Position numbers and translations under genes: made by a program. A stretch of 44,900 nucleotides of DNA, from the IMG/VR virus record IMGVR_UViG_3300042691_033228, positions 1 through 44,900 of that record. The stretch is one strand, 5' to 3'. Under the pieces are notes generated by a model that worked only from the letters and a program-made list of their open reading frames with translations, made no database searches and was not told the origin of the DNA. The stretch is from a virus. Positions within the stretch are counted from its first letter, which is position 1. Each line of letters starts with the position of its first letter. This document shows, piece by piece, positions 38,332 to 44,900 of the stretch.

Positions 38332-38984
38332 ATTCTTTTTTCGTGATGATCTTTCGGTAAAGTTAATTTTTTAATTGGTTGATTTTTAACGATAGATATT
38401 ACCTCATCTAAAGTTATAGGATATAGTTTATTACCGTCCACCCCAACGTCCAATGACTTTCCATCACCTAACCTTAAATTAGGTGGTAAATGAACATGTC
38501 CATGTAAATGAACTACACCATCATTCATACTGTCCCACGATGCGATTGGGTAATGCATACATACAAAAGAATATTTATCCATCATACCCTTACCCAAATT
38601 TGATTGTCGGCGAATATCTAAAAACAAATAGTCGTTAGTTGAAGAGAATATGTCTTGTATATTATCTTTATTTCTACGAATATGGTGATCGTGATTACCA
38701 TAAGTTAAATGAACGTTCTTACATACTATTCTGTTACGAAATTCCTCAATCTTTTCAAACCCACCAAAACTCCAGTCACCTAAATGAATTAACACATCAT
38801 TTTCACCAACAACTTCATTAATGTTGTTAACTAATGTATCATTCATATGGTTAAGTGAATTGAACTTACGAGTTAAATTCTCCGCACCTTCCCAACTAGT
38901 TGTTGAAGAACAAATATTAGAGTGATTGTAGTGGGTATCACTCGTAAAAAATAATCGTTGTCCTTTATCTAATACTATTTTCAT
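38328..38984 (-). CDS. Calcineurin-like metallophosphatase
   Basis: 218 residues. Metal-site motifs in order: FFTSDTHYNHSNI, LIHLGDWSFGG, YGNHDHHI, CMHYPIASW and HLHGHVHLP. The family cleaves phosphoester bonds in nucleotides, nucleic acids or proteins; substrate here is unknown. It is the first gene behind a strong host-type promoter and is followed by the membrane protein and P-loop kinase in one operon. Confidence 0.9.
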   Translation of the reverse strand: MKIVLDKGQRLFFTSDTHYNHSNICSSTTSWEGAENLTRKFNSLNHMNDTLVNNINEVVGENDVLIHLGDWSFGGFEKIEEFRNRIVCKNVHLTYGNHDHHIRRNKDNIQDIFSSTNDYLFLDIRRQSNLGKGMMDKYSFVCMHYPIASWDSMNDGVVHLHGHVHLPPNLRLGDGKSLDVGVDGNKLYPITLDEVISIVKNQPIKKLTLPKDHHEKRI

Positions 38985-38988
38985 AACA

Positions 38989-39019
38989 CAAAATTACAAT
39001 TTTTTTTTATTATCCCAAA
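38989..39019 (-). promoter_or_regulatory. Bacteroidota-type promoter for metallophosphatase operon
   Basis: TTTG (39016-39019), a 19-bp spacer and TAATTTTG (38989-38996) on the minus strand. The -33 box lies in the last codons of the upstream gene. ATG at 38984. Confidence 0.7.
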
Positions 39020-39657
39020 CTATTAGGTAAATATAATAGTGTTGGGTTCTTTTTTTGGATGTCTATATCAGGATATTTCTCTTTAAATTTTTTAACATCA
39101 AATTTTTTAGTGATTAGATGGTGTCCATTTTTTGTAGGTATTACTGATTCTAATTTTGGACCAACTAAGTATCCATTAGGGACACCAGCCACATCAAAAT
39201 TAACTTTAGTATATGGTTCACATTCATATTCGATGAAATATATCATTATCGGACTTGGTGTATGACTACCATCAATATCTATAATCCATCTCTTTTCATG
39301 TGTTTTAATTTGTCCCACAACAGAATCAAATAAACCTTGTTGTTTATCTACACCATCCCTAATACGTTCCGCTAGTGTGGATAACATATTAAGAGATACA
39401 TCCTTATGATTTTGTTTCTGAACATGAATATATGCCCTCGCCTTAAACATTTCACAAAGTTGTTTAATTTCATCATATCTCTTTTCAATATGTTCAATAG
39501 ACTCTATACAATAAGTTTTGATTGTCCTTACCGATTGATGGTTATCTCTTTCACCTTCAGGTTGATCCTTTTTACGTTTAAAAACATATAACATATAAAA
39601 GTCACCTTTATCTGTAAAATTTAATAACGGTTTTATTAGTTCTAAATTGTCTATCAT
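39010..39657 (-). CDS. Conserved unknown protein beside RNA ligase
   Basis: 215 residues. Sites include MLYVFKRKKDQPEGERDNHQ, FKARAYIHVQKQN, RWIIDIDGSHT and IPTKNGHHLITKKFD. The WIIDIDG (hhDhD) and TKNGHHLI (xGxHh) pair recalls the catalytic motifs of archaeo-eukaryotic-type primases, but the match is short and the assignment weak. It overlaps the RNA ligase gene by 4 bp, so it probably works on RNA or DNA ends with it. Confidence 0.55.
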   Translation of the reverse strand: MIDNLELIKPLLNFTDKGDFYMLYVFKRKKDQPEGERDNHQSVRTIKTYCIESIEHIEKRYDEIKQLCEMFKARAYIHVQKQNHKDVSLNMLSTLAERIRDGVDKQQGLFDSVVGQIKTHEKRWIIDIDGSHTPSPIMIYFIEYECEPYTKVNFDVAGVPNGYLVGPKLESVIPTKNGHHLITKKFDVKKFKEKYPDIDIQKKNPTLLYLPNSLG

Positions 39658-40706
39658 AATTTTCTAAATTTTGGTTTTAGTGCACTCCATATAATTTTAT
39701 CGTAATCTTTACCATCCCACATTGCAAACATAATTGCTTTTACGATAGGTTCTTTATCTTTAATAAATTCTGCAAACTCTTTTTTAGTAGGTTCAGGATC
39801 CTTATCCCCATATTTACCATACCTAAAATAATCATAAGTTTTACCTAGTTGATTATAATATTGATACCATTGGTAACTTAACTCACTGACATATAATTTA
39901 ATTTTATTATAAAATTCATCAGGTACGTCTTTAATTAAATCTTCTATATTACCACCAGTAGATAAAACTTCCCATATCGCAGTAGTTGATGCGTTAGTCA
40001 TTATTTTGTGTAATCGTAAGTATTCAACACCTTTCACTTTTATTCTATCACCATTAGAGAAAAGTACCACAAACCCCTCAGCATCATCTCTAACCATTCC
40101 TTTTAACACAGAGTAATCTGTTATCCCATCGTATTGTTTAACTACCTTTAAACCTAAATTATTAACTAAGTTTTGTATTCTTATATCAGATTCACCATGT
40201 AAACTAACTTCGTAACCGTCTTTAGTGTTTACCACACCAAGTAATACTACGTCTTCATAATCATATGAGCAAACTATTCTGTTGTCTGAGTATATAATTT
40301 CAAATAAGTAAGTGAAATCTTTGTGTAATTTATTGTAATCATATTTTGTTAACATTTCCATACCTTTCACCGCCTGATCAGAAGTGAATGAACCACGAGT
40401 CGCCATTACCCACTCACCATTATAGTTGAATAATATACCCAAAGAACCATCCATTTTTTCATATACTTTGAAGTTATTAGTCGGAGTGTGTTTACCTTCT
40501 TCGACATTAAAGAATTTTCTGAATGGTCTTGCGACTATATTACCATCTTCATCAGTTACCAAACCTCTACACATCAAAGTCACATCATCCCATAAGTTTT
40601 CATACTGAACTTTTTCAGTATAGTTCCATATAGTTAATGGTAAAGTTGGATGTACTTGTTTATACAATAACCCATCGTTGTAATATTTTTCTAATGTCTC
40701 TTTCAT
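39654..40706 (-). CDS. RNA ligase, T4 Rnl1-like
   Basis: 350 residues from the ATG at 40706. The adenylation motif KVYEKMDGSLGILF puts the active lysine at residue 84 (KxDG). Other sites: TLMCRGLVTD before it, FEIIYSD, DAEGFVVLF and DRIKVKGVEY (motifs III-V). It joins RNA ends with ATP; T4 Rnl1 repairs tRNAs cut by host anticodon nucleases. CCA enzyme, tRNA genes and a P-loop kinase nearby fit a tRNA repair role. Confidence 0.9.
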   Translation of the reverse strand: MKETLEKYYNDGLLYKQVHPTLPLTIWNYTEKVQYENLWDDVTLMCRGLVTDEDGNIVARPFRKFFNVEEGKHTPTNNFKVYEKMDGSLGILFNYNGEWVMATRGSFTSDQAVKGMEMLTKYDYNKLHKDFTYLFEIIYSDNRIVCSYDYEDVVLLGVVNTKDGYEVSLHGESDIRIQNLVNNLGLKVVKQYDGITDYSVLKGMVRDDAEGFVVLFSNGDRIKVKGVEYLRLHKIMTNASTTAIWEVLSTGGNIEDLIKDVPDEFYNKIKLYVSELSYQWYQYYNQLGKTYDYFRYGKYGDKDPEPTKKEFAEFIKDKEPIVKAIMFAMWDGKDYDKIIWSALKPKFRKL

Positions 40707-40710
40707 ATAA

Positions 40711-40718
40711 CAAATATA
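40711..40718 (-). promoter_or_regulatory. Possible -7 promoter element for RNA ligase
   Basis: TATATTTG on the minus strand, 5 bp before the ATG at 40706, fits TAnnTTTG, but no TTTG is found at the -33 distance and the leader would be very short. Confidence 0.3.
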
Positions 40719-40736
40719 GTCTTTTTTATTTAATAA

Positions 40737-40760
40737 AAAAACCCACAAATGCGGGTTTTT
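40737..40760 (-). terminator. Intrinsic terminator after HTH-metallophosphatase gene
   Basis: AAAAACCC and GGGTTTTT form an 8-bp stem with an 8-base loop, extendable by one C-G pair past a mismatch. The T-run follows on the minus strand, 22 bp after the stop at 40782. Confidence 0.8.
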
Positions 40761-40781
40761 AAAAATATATGTTGGTTGATT

Positions 40782-42380
40782 TTATTTTAAAGTAGTAAAA
40801 TCTATATTATTATTTTTATCCCTACTAAAAATTATATGTTGTGCCCTACCATCATTATGAATGATAACATGTGACTGTAACCACCCACTAGGTCCATTAT
40901 TATAACCAACCCTTAACTTAGTACTGGTACCTACTGCTAATGCCCCATCTTTACGTCCAGGTGAATGATAATGTCCCACAACAATTTTAGTATTCAATTT
41001 ACGAAACTGAGGTAAAGATCCTCTACTACCATTCGAACCAACATCACCATGTTGCCCTAATTCCCAATTCTTAACTTTATAAGAATCGTTTCTACCTAGT
41101 GTAATATATTTAGGATATTTTTCGTTGATGATGTCTGGTATAACTCCTTTAACATCGCTAGGGTTATTACCGTATTGTTTTAAAAGTCTAGAACTTAAAT
41201 CCATATAAAGTGGTGCATTTTTAAATGTAGGTTGTTTCTTCCAATCTTCATTCTTCAACCACCTATCAACAAAGTCATCATGATTTGAACGAACAATAAC
41301 AACATTTTCATATTTGGTGAAACGATTTAATTGTTCCATCATTTCATCTATTTCCTTACCCAAATCATTAGACCCATTCATTTCTTTACCATACTGCACA
41401 AACGGATCTTTTATTTGATGATGACTTATAGAATCTCCGTCAAATACATCATGTAATATAACGTGTTTAGGGGTTAGACCGTCCATCAAGTCAAAAGTAG
41501 AATCTAATACATCTTCATCGTGATGTCCATAGTGAACATCACCTAAAATTATTGCCGACACAGATGAATTTTTACTGATAACACCTTTTTCTACTCTATA
41601 ATATAAATCAGAAAAACTACCACTTTTATCATCTGCAGTCACTTGTCTAACAAAGAATGTATCTTCATCTTTAATTTCAACAATAACAAAACCAAAAGTA
41701 TGGTGAAATTCACCTTTCTTACCTGATTTAGAATCAGTATAATTCTTTTTAGTTATAGCCCCAGTAGTTAACATCATTTTAGGTTTTTGTTTAACTAAAA
41801 CGGGAATTGTTTCTAAATGCACTTTTGGTGATCCAAATATGCAAGAATTAATCCCACTTAAACCTTGTAAACCTGTCATAGGATCAACTGCAGTAGGTTG
41901 TATCTTAACATCGGATAGAATAGATACATATTTATGTATATCATGTCTATTCGCATCTAAATACTTAACTACCTTATCATCCCAAAATTCATTATTTTCT
42001 TGATTGTTAGTCCATACTGACGTTGGGTTCTTATATCTACCAGCAATAACATGTATGTCTGCATCCAAATGTTCCGCATACGCCTCCATATTAGTTAGAA
42101 GTCCATTATGGACAGGTGTGTTATTTTGAGCCCAAGTAATTAAAAATATTTTTTTATCTTTATCATACTTTTTTAATTTAGCCGCCTCAAATTGTTCTGA
42201 TTCCTTATCAACCTTTTCTTTAAAATTAAATTTTTCTGAACACCATTTCCTAACAGTTCTTTCTGATCTATTAAAAAAGTTAGTTAGAATAGACATTCTC
42301 TCATCCCACTTTAAATTTTTATCAGTGTAGATTGAATAGGCATACTCTTTGTCTTTTTCTGTTACATCTTTAAACTTCAT
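40782..42380 (-). CDS. HTH plus calcineurin-like phosphatase, T5 A1-like
   Basis: 532 residues. A helix-turn-helix at about 20-50 (ILTNFFNRSERTVRKWCSEK) is followed by a mixed domain with KIFLITWAQNNTPVHNGLL. From about 275 the metallophosphatase motifs appear: IILGDVHYGHHDE, HDVFDGDSISHH, VIVRSNHDDFVDR, LGQHGDVGSNG and VVGHYHSPG. The combination and length are like the A1 protein of phage T5, which takes part in DNA transfer and host DNA breakdown. That parallel is from memory and should be checked. The gene has its own terminator. Confidence 0.75.
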   Translation of the reverse strand: MKFKDVTEKDKEYAYSIYTDKNLKWDERMSILTNFFNRSERTVRKWCSEKFNFKEKVDKESEQFEAAKLKKYDKDKKIFLITWAQNNTPVHNGLLTNMEAYAEHLDADIHVIAGRYKNPTSVWTNNQENNEFWDDKVVKYLDANRHDIHKYVSILSDVKIQPTAVDPMTGLQGLSGINSCIFGSPKVHLETIPVLVKQKPKMMLTTGAITKKNYTDSKSGKKGEFHHTFGFVIVEIKDEDTFFVRQVTADDKSGSFSDLYYRVEKGVISKNSSVSAIILGDVHYGHHDEDVLDSTFDLMDGLTPKHVILHDVFDGDSISHHQIKDPFVQYGKEMNGSNDLGKEIDEMMEQLNRFTKYENVVIVRSNHDDFVDRWLKNEDWKKQPTFKNAPLYMDLSSRLLKQYGNNPSDVKGVIPDIINEKYPKYITLGRNDSYKVKNWELGQHGDVGSNGSRGSLPQFRKLNTKIVVGHYHSPGRKDGALAVGTSTKLRVGYNNGPSGWLQSHVIIHNDGRAQHIIFSRDKNNNIDFTTLK

Positions 42381-42432
42381 ATATTACTATTTTTTTTTAA
42401 GTATAATTATAATTTTGATTAAAATCAATAGA

Positions 42433-43170
42433 TTATAATTCGTTAGTAGGTTTCAACCACATTCCTTTTGAGAATACCAAATCTAAAAATCCTGGTATGT
42501 AAGATTCTTCAACGGTATGAAGTAATCTTAAAGATAGTGGAGTATTGTGTTTCATCATCTTAAAGATTTCTTCTCTCATTCTTTCAACTGAAACAGTTGT
42601 TTGCAATTTCTCTAATATTTCTGGTTGAGCCATCGCATCCCATATTTTAAAGTCAATATGAAATCCTTTTGTTACTGAAAATCTTAGCGCCCTCAAAATT
42701 CTTAACGGATCGTCCATCATTGTTATATCTGGGTTTACTGGAGTTCTAAGAATACCGTCCTCAAGATCTTTAAGTCCACCAAATAAATCAATTAGGTTAC
42801 CGTATTCGTCTTCAGCCATTGCATTCAACGTAAAGTCTCTTCTAACCAAATCGTCTTCTAATGTACCTAATTCGAGAATTGGTTTTCTTGTTCCTGATGA
42901 GTAACCAACTTCCTTTCTAGCCATTACGAAGTCGGCTACTAAACCTTCATTTGGGTGATTTTTAGGAAATTTGGCTCTAATTGTAAACATCTCAGGTGTG
43001 GATAGAAATATAGTAAACTCGTTATGAGTTAACCAATCAGACATAATCTGAAATCCTTCTTCTACAGTCCTATCTATATTATCTAGAACAAACGTATAAT
43101 CTATATCCTTAGAATCAACTCCTAATATACTATCTCTTACACAACCCCCTACTTTATATATCTTAGGCAT
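42433..43170 (-). CDS. cca: CCA-adding enzyme / tRNA nucleotidyltransferase
   Basis: 245 residues, class II nucleotidyltransferase. Sites: YKVGGCVRDSILG, DSKDIDYTFV (catalytic Asp pair), RRDFTLNAMAED (template-forming motif), DPLRILRALRFSV. It is shorter than usual host enzymes (about 400), ending after the head and neck parts, so the tail domain is missing. It adds CCA to tRNA 3' ends. The tRNA genes next to it lack encoded CCA, so the enzyme is needed. It follows the small gene at 43173 with a 2-bp gap. Confidence 0.85.
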   Translation of the reverse strand: MPKIYKVGGCVRDSILGVDSKDIDYTFVLDNIDRTVEEGFQIMSDWLTHNEFTIFLSTPEMFTIRAKFPKNHPNEGLVADFVMARKEVGYSSGTRKPILELGTLEDDLVRRDFTLNAMAEDEYGNLIDLFGGLKDLEDGILRTPVNPDITMMDDPLRILRALRFSVTKGFHIDFKIWDAMAQPEILEKLQTTVSVERMREEIFKMMKHNTPLSLRLLHTVEESYIPGFLDLVFSKGMWLKPTNEL

Positions 43171-43172
43171 AA

Positions 43173-43403
43173 TTACTCTGCTAATAAACCAACTCTTTCA
43201 ATAAGATTCCAAACTCTTTCTTTGTATAAATCAACTGTTTCATTACCAATTTCAGATATACCTCTATCAGTCATTTCTGATAAATACTCTAAAAGTTCTC
43301 TACTAAAACTATCAATTTGTTCAATAGTGAATTCTTCTTTTTTAACACCTGCTTTTAAGATTTGGTACTTTACCACAACCATTCTTCCCAATTTTATTCC
43401 CAT
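43173..43403 (-). CDS. Small unknown protein
   Basis: 76 residues, with ATG at 43403 or 43382 (MVVVKYQILKAGVKKEEF). Helical in the second half (IDSFSRELLEYLSEM). Not recognised. It is the first coding gene after the structured element 43491-43624 and is probably translated with the CCA enzyme. Confidence 0.55.
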   Translation of the reverse strand: MGIKLGRMVVVKYQILKAGVKKEEFTIEQIDSFSRELLEYLSEMTDRGISEIGNETVDLYKERVWNLIERVGLLAE

Positions 43404-43490
43404 AATAATTTAATTTATTTATACGAAAATAAATAAAATATTTTAAAGTACCAAATTTTTAGATAATTTATACTGGTTATAAATAAGGAT

Positions 43491-43624
43491 GATAGTGATG
43501 AGGTACCCGTCTCGCCTCATTCTTAACGGCTTCTTCTGAGTTTTATCAGTGCACTGGCCGAGGGTGATGAATCCCTAATCCACTATGGATTGTCGACATC
43601 CGTTGAGTGGGGGAAACCACTATC
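43491..43624 (-). ncRNA. Candidate structured RNA between tRNA and cca operon
   Basis: About 134 bp without a gene but with dense pairing. GATAGTG (43491-43497) pairs with CACTATC (43618-43624) as an outer stem. Inside are ATGAGG/CCTCAT (43498-43503 with 43515-43520), TAACGG/CCGTTG (43524-43529 with 43600-43605), CTGA/TCAG, AGGG/CCCT (43561-43564 with 43573-43576) and AATCCA/TGGATT (43577-43582 with 43586-43591). An alternative AGTGG/CCACT stem competes with the outer one. It could be a leader element for the 43403 operon, a processing signal or a free RNA. Strand is inferred from the genes around it. Confidence 0.55.
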
Positions 43625-43640
43625 AATATTTTAATATATG

Positions 43641-43714
43641 TGGTCCTTGTTGGAATCGAACCAACCACCTACTGATTATGAGTCAGTTGCTCTAACCGAA
43701 TGAGCTAAAGGACC
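43641..43714 (-). tRNA. tRNA with CAU anticodon (Met or Ile2)
   Basis: A full cloverleaf on the minus strand: acceptor GGTCCTT/AAGGACC, D-arm with GCTCATTCGGTTAGAGC, anticodon arm ACTGA-CTCATAA-TCAGT giving CAU, T-arm with TTCGATT. Discriminator A. CCA is not encoded. The acceptor and TTAGCTCA start resemble tRNA-Ile2 (CAU, needing lysidine) as well as elongator Met; sequence alone does not decide. Confidence 0.9.
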
Positions 43715-43758
43715 AAAACGGATAAATTTATGTGGGTTAACTGAATGTATCGAATTGG

Positions 43759-44016
43759 TTAGTCACCACATTCATTATTAACTTTCTGAGGATAAAAATA
43801 CTTTTTAATCTCAAATCTAGCATTCCGTATATTTGTAACTAAACCAAATTTATTAACCCCATTTAATTCCTCCTCTAAATGAGCTGCCGCCATATCTAAA
43901 TGATCCAAACACCCACTAATGTGCCCATCGTACCTTATATTCAAATCGCGTTTTAATCGTCTTTTTAAATCTCCTTTCCAAAGACCTTCATTAATTTTTA
44001 ATCTGTGTTTATTCAT
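43759..44016 (-). CDS. Basic unknown protein
   Basis: 85 residues, first half strongly basic (LKINEGLWKGDLKRRLKRDL). Contains CLDHLDMAAAHLEEELNG helix. May bind nucleic acid. Located between tRNA genes. Not recognised. Confidence 0.5.
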   Translation of the reverse strand: MNKHRLKINEGLWKGDLKRRLKRDLNIRYDGHISGCLDHLDMAAAHLEEELNGVNKFGLVTNIRNARFEIKKYFYPQKVNNECGD

Positions 44017-44030
44017 AACTTTACAAATTT

Positions 44031-44252
44031 TTAACTATAATATACAGATCTTTTTTTTATCTGTCTTATTTGATATTTAACACTTGATTTTAACTTACCA
44101 CTTGTCGATCTTCTCCTCACCTTTTGAGTTTTACGAAACATCTTATCACTTTCACGTATTCGTTCTAACCTCCTCTTATCTTCAAAAGTCATTCCCACAT
44201 AACAAGAATCCACCAAAACAACCAACATCAACAACAACAAAATTTTTACCAC
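44031..44252 (-). CDS. Possible small lipoprotein
   Basis: 73 residues. A hydrophobic start (KILLLLMLVVLVDSC) could be a lipoprotein signal with Cys17 in LVDSCYVG, followed by a very basic tail (RRLERIRESDKMFRKTQKVR). The start would be GTG at 44252, as no in-frame ATG precedes the signal. Moderate support only. Confidence 0.45.
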   Translation of the reverse strand: MVKILLLLMLVVLVDSCYVGMTFEDKRRLERIRESDKMFRKTQKVRRRSTSGKLKSSVKYQIRQIKKRSVYYS

Positions 44253-44265
44253 CTCTCAACATTTT

Positions 44266-44445
44266 TTATTTGAAGTATAAATAGATTATAATCATACTAA
44301 CTAAAATTATTCCACCTCTCAACATAAACAATGTATTACTCATCTTTCCCTCTACCAAATTAAAAGATTTAGTGATTGTCAACCCAATCAACCAACACAA
44401 CAAAAAGAAAAGTCCCACTTTCCCAATAACATACAAATATTCCAT
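44266..44445 (-). CDS. Small membrane protein
   Basis: 59 residues from the ATG at 44445 with two membrane helices (VIGKVGLFFLLCWLIGLTI and LRGGIILVSMIIIYLYF). A longer frame upstream runs into the tRNA-like gene and is rejected. Function unknown. Confidence 0.5.
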   Translation of the reverse strand: MEYLYVIGKVGLFFLLCWLIGLTITKSFNLVEGKMSNTLFMLRGGIILVSMIIIYLYFK

Positions 44446-44467
44446 ATTAATAAAAATAATAATTTTA

Positions 44468-44546
44468 GTGGATAAGGTAGGATTCGAACCCACATTCAAC
44501 AACCTTTTTACAGGACTCGGCACCTTGCCTCATTACGTCCTTACCC
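44468..44546 (-). tRNA. Aberrant tRNA-like sequence
   Basis: Acceptor GGGTAAG/CTTATCC (one G-T pair) and a good T-arm with TTCGAAT are present on the minus strand, discriminator A. The D and anticodon arms do not fold normally: AGGAC/GTCCT and GGC/GCC pair instead. A CTGTAAA string would be a tRNA-Tyr (GUA) anticodon loop, but the flanking bases do not form a 5-bp stem. Likely a degenerate tRNA or an unusual tRNA-like RNA. CCA not encoded. Confidence 0.5.
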
Positions 44547-44553
44547 ACTTTAG

Positions 44554-44625
44554 CACTCCCACGGAGAATCGAACTCCGATTTTCAGGATGAAAACCTGAT
44601 GTCCTAACCGTTAGACGATAGGAGC
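44554..44625 (-). tRNA. tRNA-Glu (UUC)
   Basis: Cloverleaf on the minus strand: acceptor GCTCCTA/TGGGAGT with G-T end pair, D-arm with CGTCTAACGGTTAGGACA, anticodon arm TCAGG-TTTTCAT-CCTGA (UUC), T-arm CGGAG-TTCGATT-CTCCG. Discriminator G, no encoded CCA. Confidence 0.9.
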
Positions 44626-44630
44626 AAATT

Positions 44631-44693
44631 GTGATACCTTTGGGTTGGTATCACTTTTACGTGAAAGGGGTGATCAATCCCACTAATATCACG
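44631..44693 (-). ncRNA. Second structured element sharing a hairpin with 43491-43624
   Basis: GTGATACC/GGTATCAC (44631-44638 with 44647-44654) is a perfect 8-bp stem, and CGTGA/TCACG (44660-44664 with 44689-44693) encloses GGG-TGATCAAT-CCC (44668-44681), which differs by one base from GGGTGATGAATCCC at 43562-43575. It lies upstream of tRNA-Glu on the minus strand. The remaining 44694-44841 stretch has no gene that I trust. Confidence 0.4.
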
Positions 44694-44841
44694 GGTGTAA
44701 GTTTATATCATCAAACTATCTCCACAAAACGTCAGTTTTTAATGACTAAAACTAAAAAAACATGTTTGACACCTTGTATCCACCCTTTTAAGTGCGCGAT
44801 ACGTCCTCTCTCAAACCGAACTCTACTGCATACACTCCCTG

Positions 44842-44900
44842 CGGTCTATGAGAGAATCGAACTCTCGGCACATCCGTGACAGGGATGTATGTTAGCCACT
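44842..44900 (-). tRNA. tRNA-Asp (GUC), partial
   Basis: The 3' part of a tRNA on the minus strand, cut by the right edge of the window. Anticodon arm CATCC-CTGTCAC-GGATG gives GUC; T-arm GAGAG-TTCGATT-CTCTC; acceptor 3' strand ATAGACC, discriminator G. No encoded CCA. Confidence 0.85.

Noticed and set aside
43491-43624. Hammerhead or other known self-cleaving ribozyme
   Set aside because: TGATGA and GGGAAA strings are present, but the CUGAUGA...GAAA core with a NUH cleavage site cannot be arranged on either strand.
44468-44546. tmRNA 3' domain
   Set aside because: Only an acceptor and T-arm are shared; no tag reading frame or matching 5' half was found in the window.
44372-44599. Plus-strand frame across the tRNA genes
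   Set aside because: It runs through the tRNA-like and tRNA-Glu genes in antisense; composition reflects RNA genes.
44631-44879. Plus-strand frame of 82 codons at the right end
   Set aside because: It covers the stem-rich element and part of tRNA-Asp in antisense and has no protein-like features.
1-44900. CRISPR array, insertion sequence or integrase attachment site
   Set aside because: No regularly spaced direct repeats, no transposase and no integrase were seen; the tRNA genes show no direct repeat of their 3' ends in the window.

Overview
The window is a very gene-dense, strongly AT-rich segment with about 77 protein genes. Most are on the minus strand and many are joined by 1-8 bp overlaps (ATGA type). 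It is best read as part of a large tailed-phage genome. The phage reading is an inference: thymidine kinase, Rnl1-type RNA ligase, a polynucleotide-kinase-like P-loop protein, a CCA-adding enzyme beside tRNA genes, an HNH homing endonuclease, a holin-like protein, DUF3310, and dozens of small unknown genes. No terminase, portal, major capsid or tail gene lies in the window. The host is probably a member of the Bacteroidota. Eight minus- or plus-strand promoters match the Bacteroidota pattern TTTG-N19/20-TAnnTTTG and a ninth is a near match, Shine-Dalgarno sequences are not evident, and two genes encode typical Bacteroidota secreted proteins (a FISUMP domain, and a protein with a C-terminus resembling a type IX secretion sorting domain).

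Layout, left to right. 1-6650: small unknown genes, two secreted or regulatory proteins, an HNH endonuclease and a DNA methyltransferase operon with its own promoter. 6650-10560: DoxX, then a block of proteins carrying a short basic N-terminus ending in [I/L]-x-E (Ntn-hydrolase, HExxH metallopeptidase, two small ones) next to a holin-like gene. 10600-13000: a sigma factor and a large secreted protein. 13050-16000: nucleotide and acyl metabolism (acyl-CoA thioesterase, thymidine kinase, IMPDH/GMPR-like enzyme, DUF2452, and an ADP-ribosyltransferase-like protein on the other strand). 16000-22900: small unknowns, GAF-like, DUF932, HAD, SLOG/DUF2493 and DUF3310 proteins. 22900-29970: a second, large block of [I/L]-x-E-tagged proteins. 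30000-34130: ribosomal protein bS21 plus ferritin (+ strand), a nucleotidyltransferase/PcfJ-like protein and an M20-type peptidase. 34250-37740: a third tagged block, a membrane protein, thioredoxin, FKBP/SlyD-like isomerase and a tagged glucosaminidase. 37740-43400: nucleic-acid repair (P-loop kinase, two metallophosphatases, RNA ligase, CCA enzyme). 43400-44900: tRNA genes and two structured non-coding elements.

The most distinctive feature is the tag. About thirteen unrelated proteins start with a short basic/hydrophobic peptide ending in IxE or LxE, the type of site cut by T4-type prohead proteases. My working model is that these are proteins loaded into the phage head and trimmed there, i.e. 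cargo injected with the DNA or acting at entry. In the Ntn-hydrolase, the site INE lies directly before the presumed catalytic cysteine, so head maturation could also activate the enzyme. Other tagged proteins are cell-wall or protein hydrolases, a six-finger DnaJ-type zinc protein, and a 525-aa protein whose domains are separated by LxE sites.

Two promoter classes are visible: host-type promoters before early-looking genes (sigma factor, methyltransferase operon, DUF932, peptidase, metallophosphatase), and a recurring ATATTTATA motif about 16-32 bp before late-looking genes. The tRNA genes do not encode CCA, which fits the presence of a CCA-adding enzyme; RNA ligase, P-loop kinase and CCA enzyme together look like a tRNA repair and maturation set.
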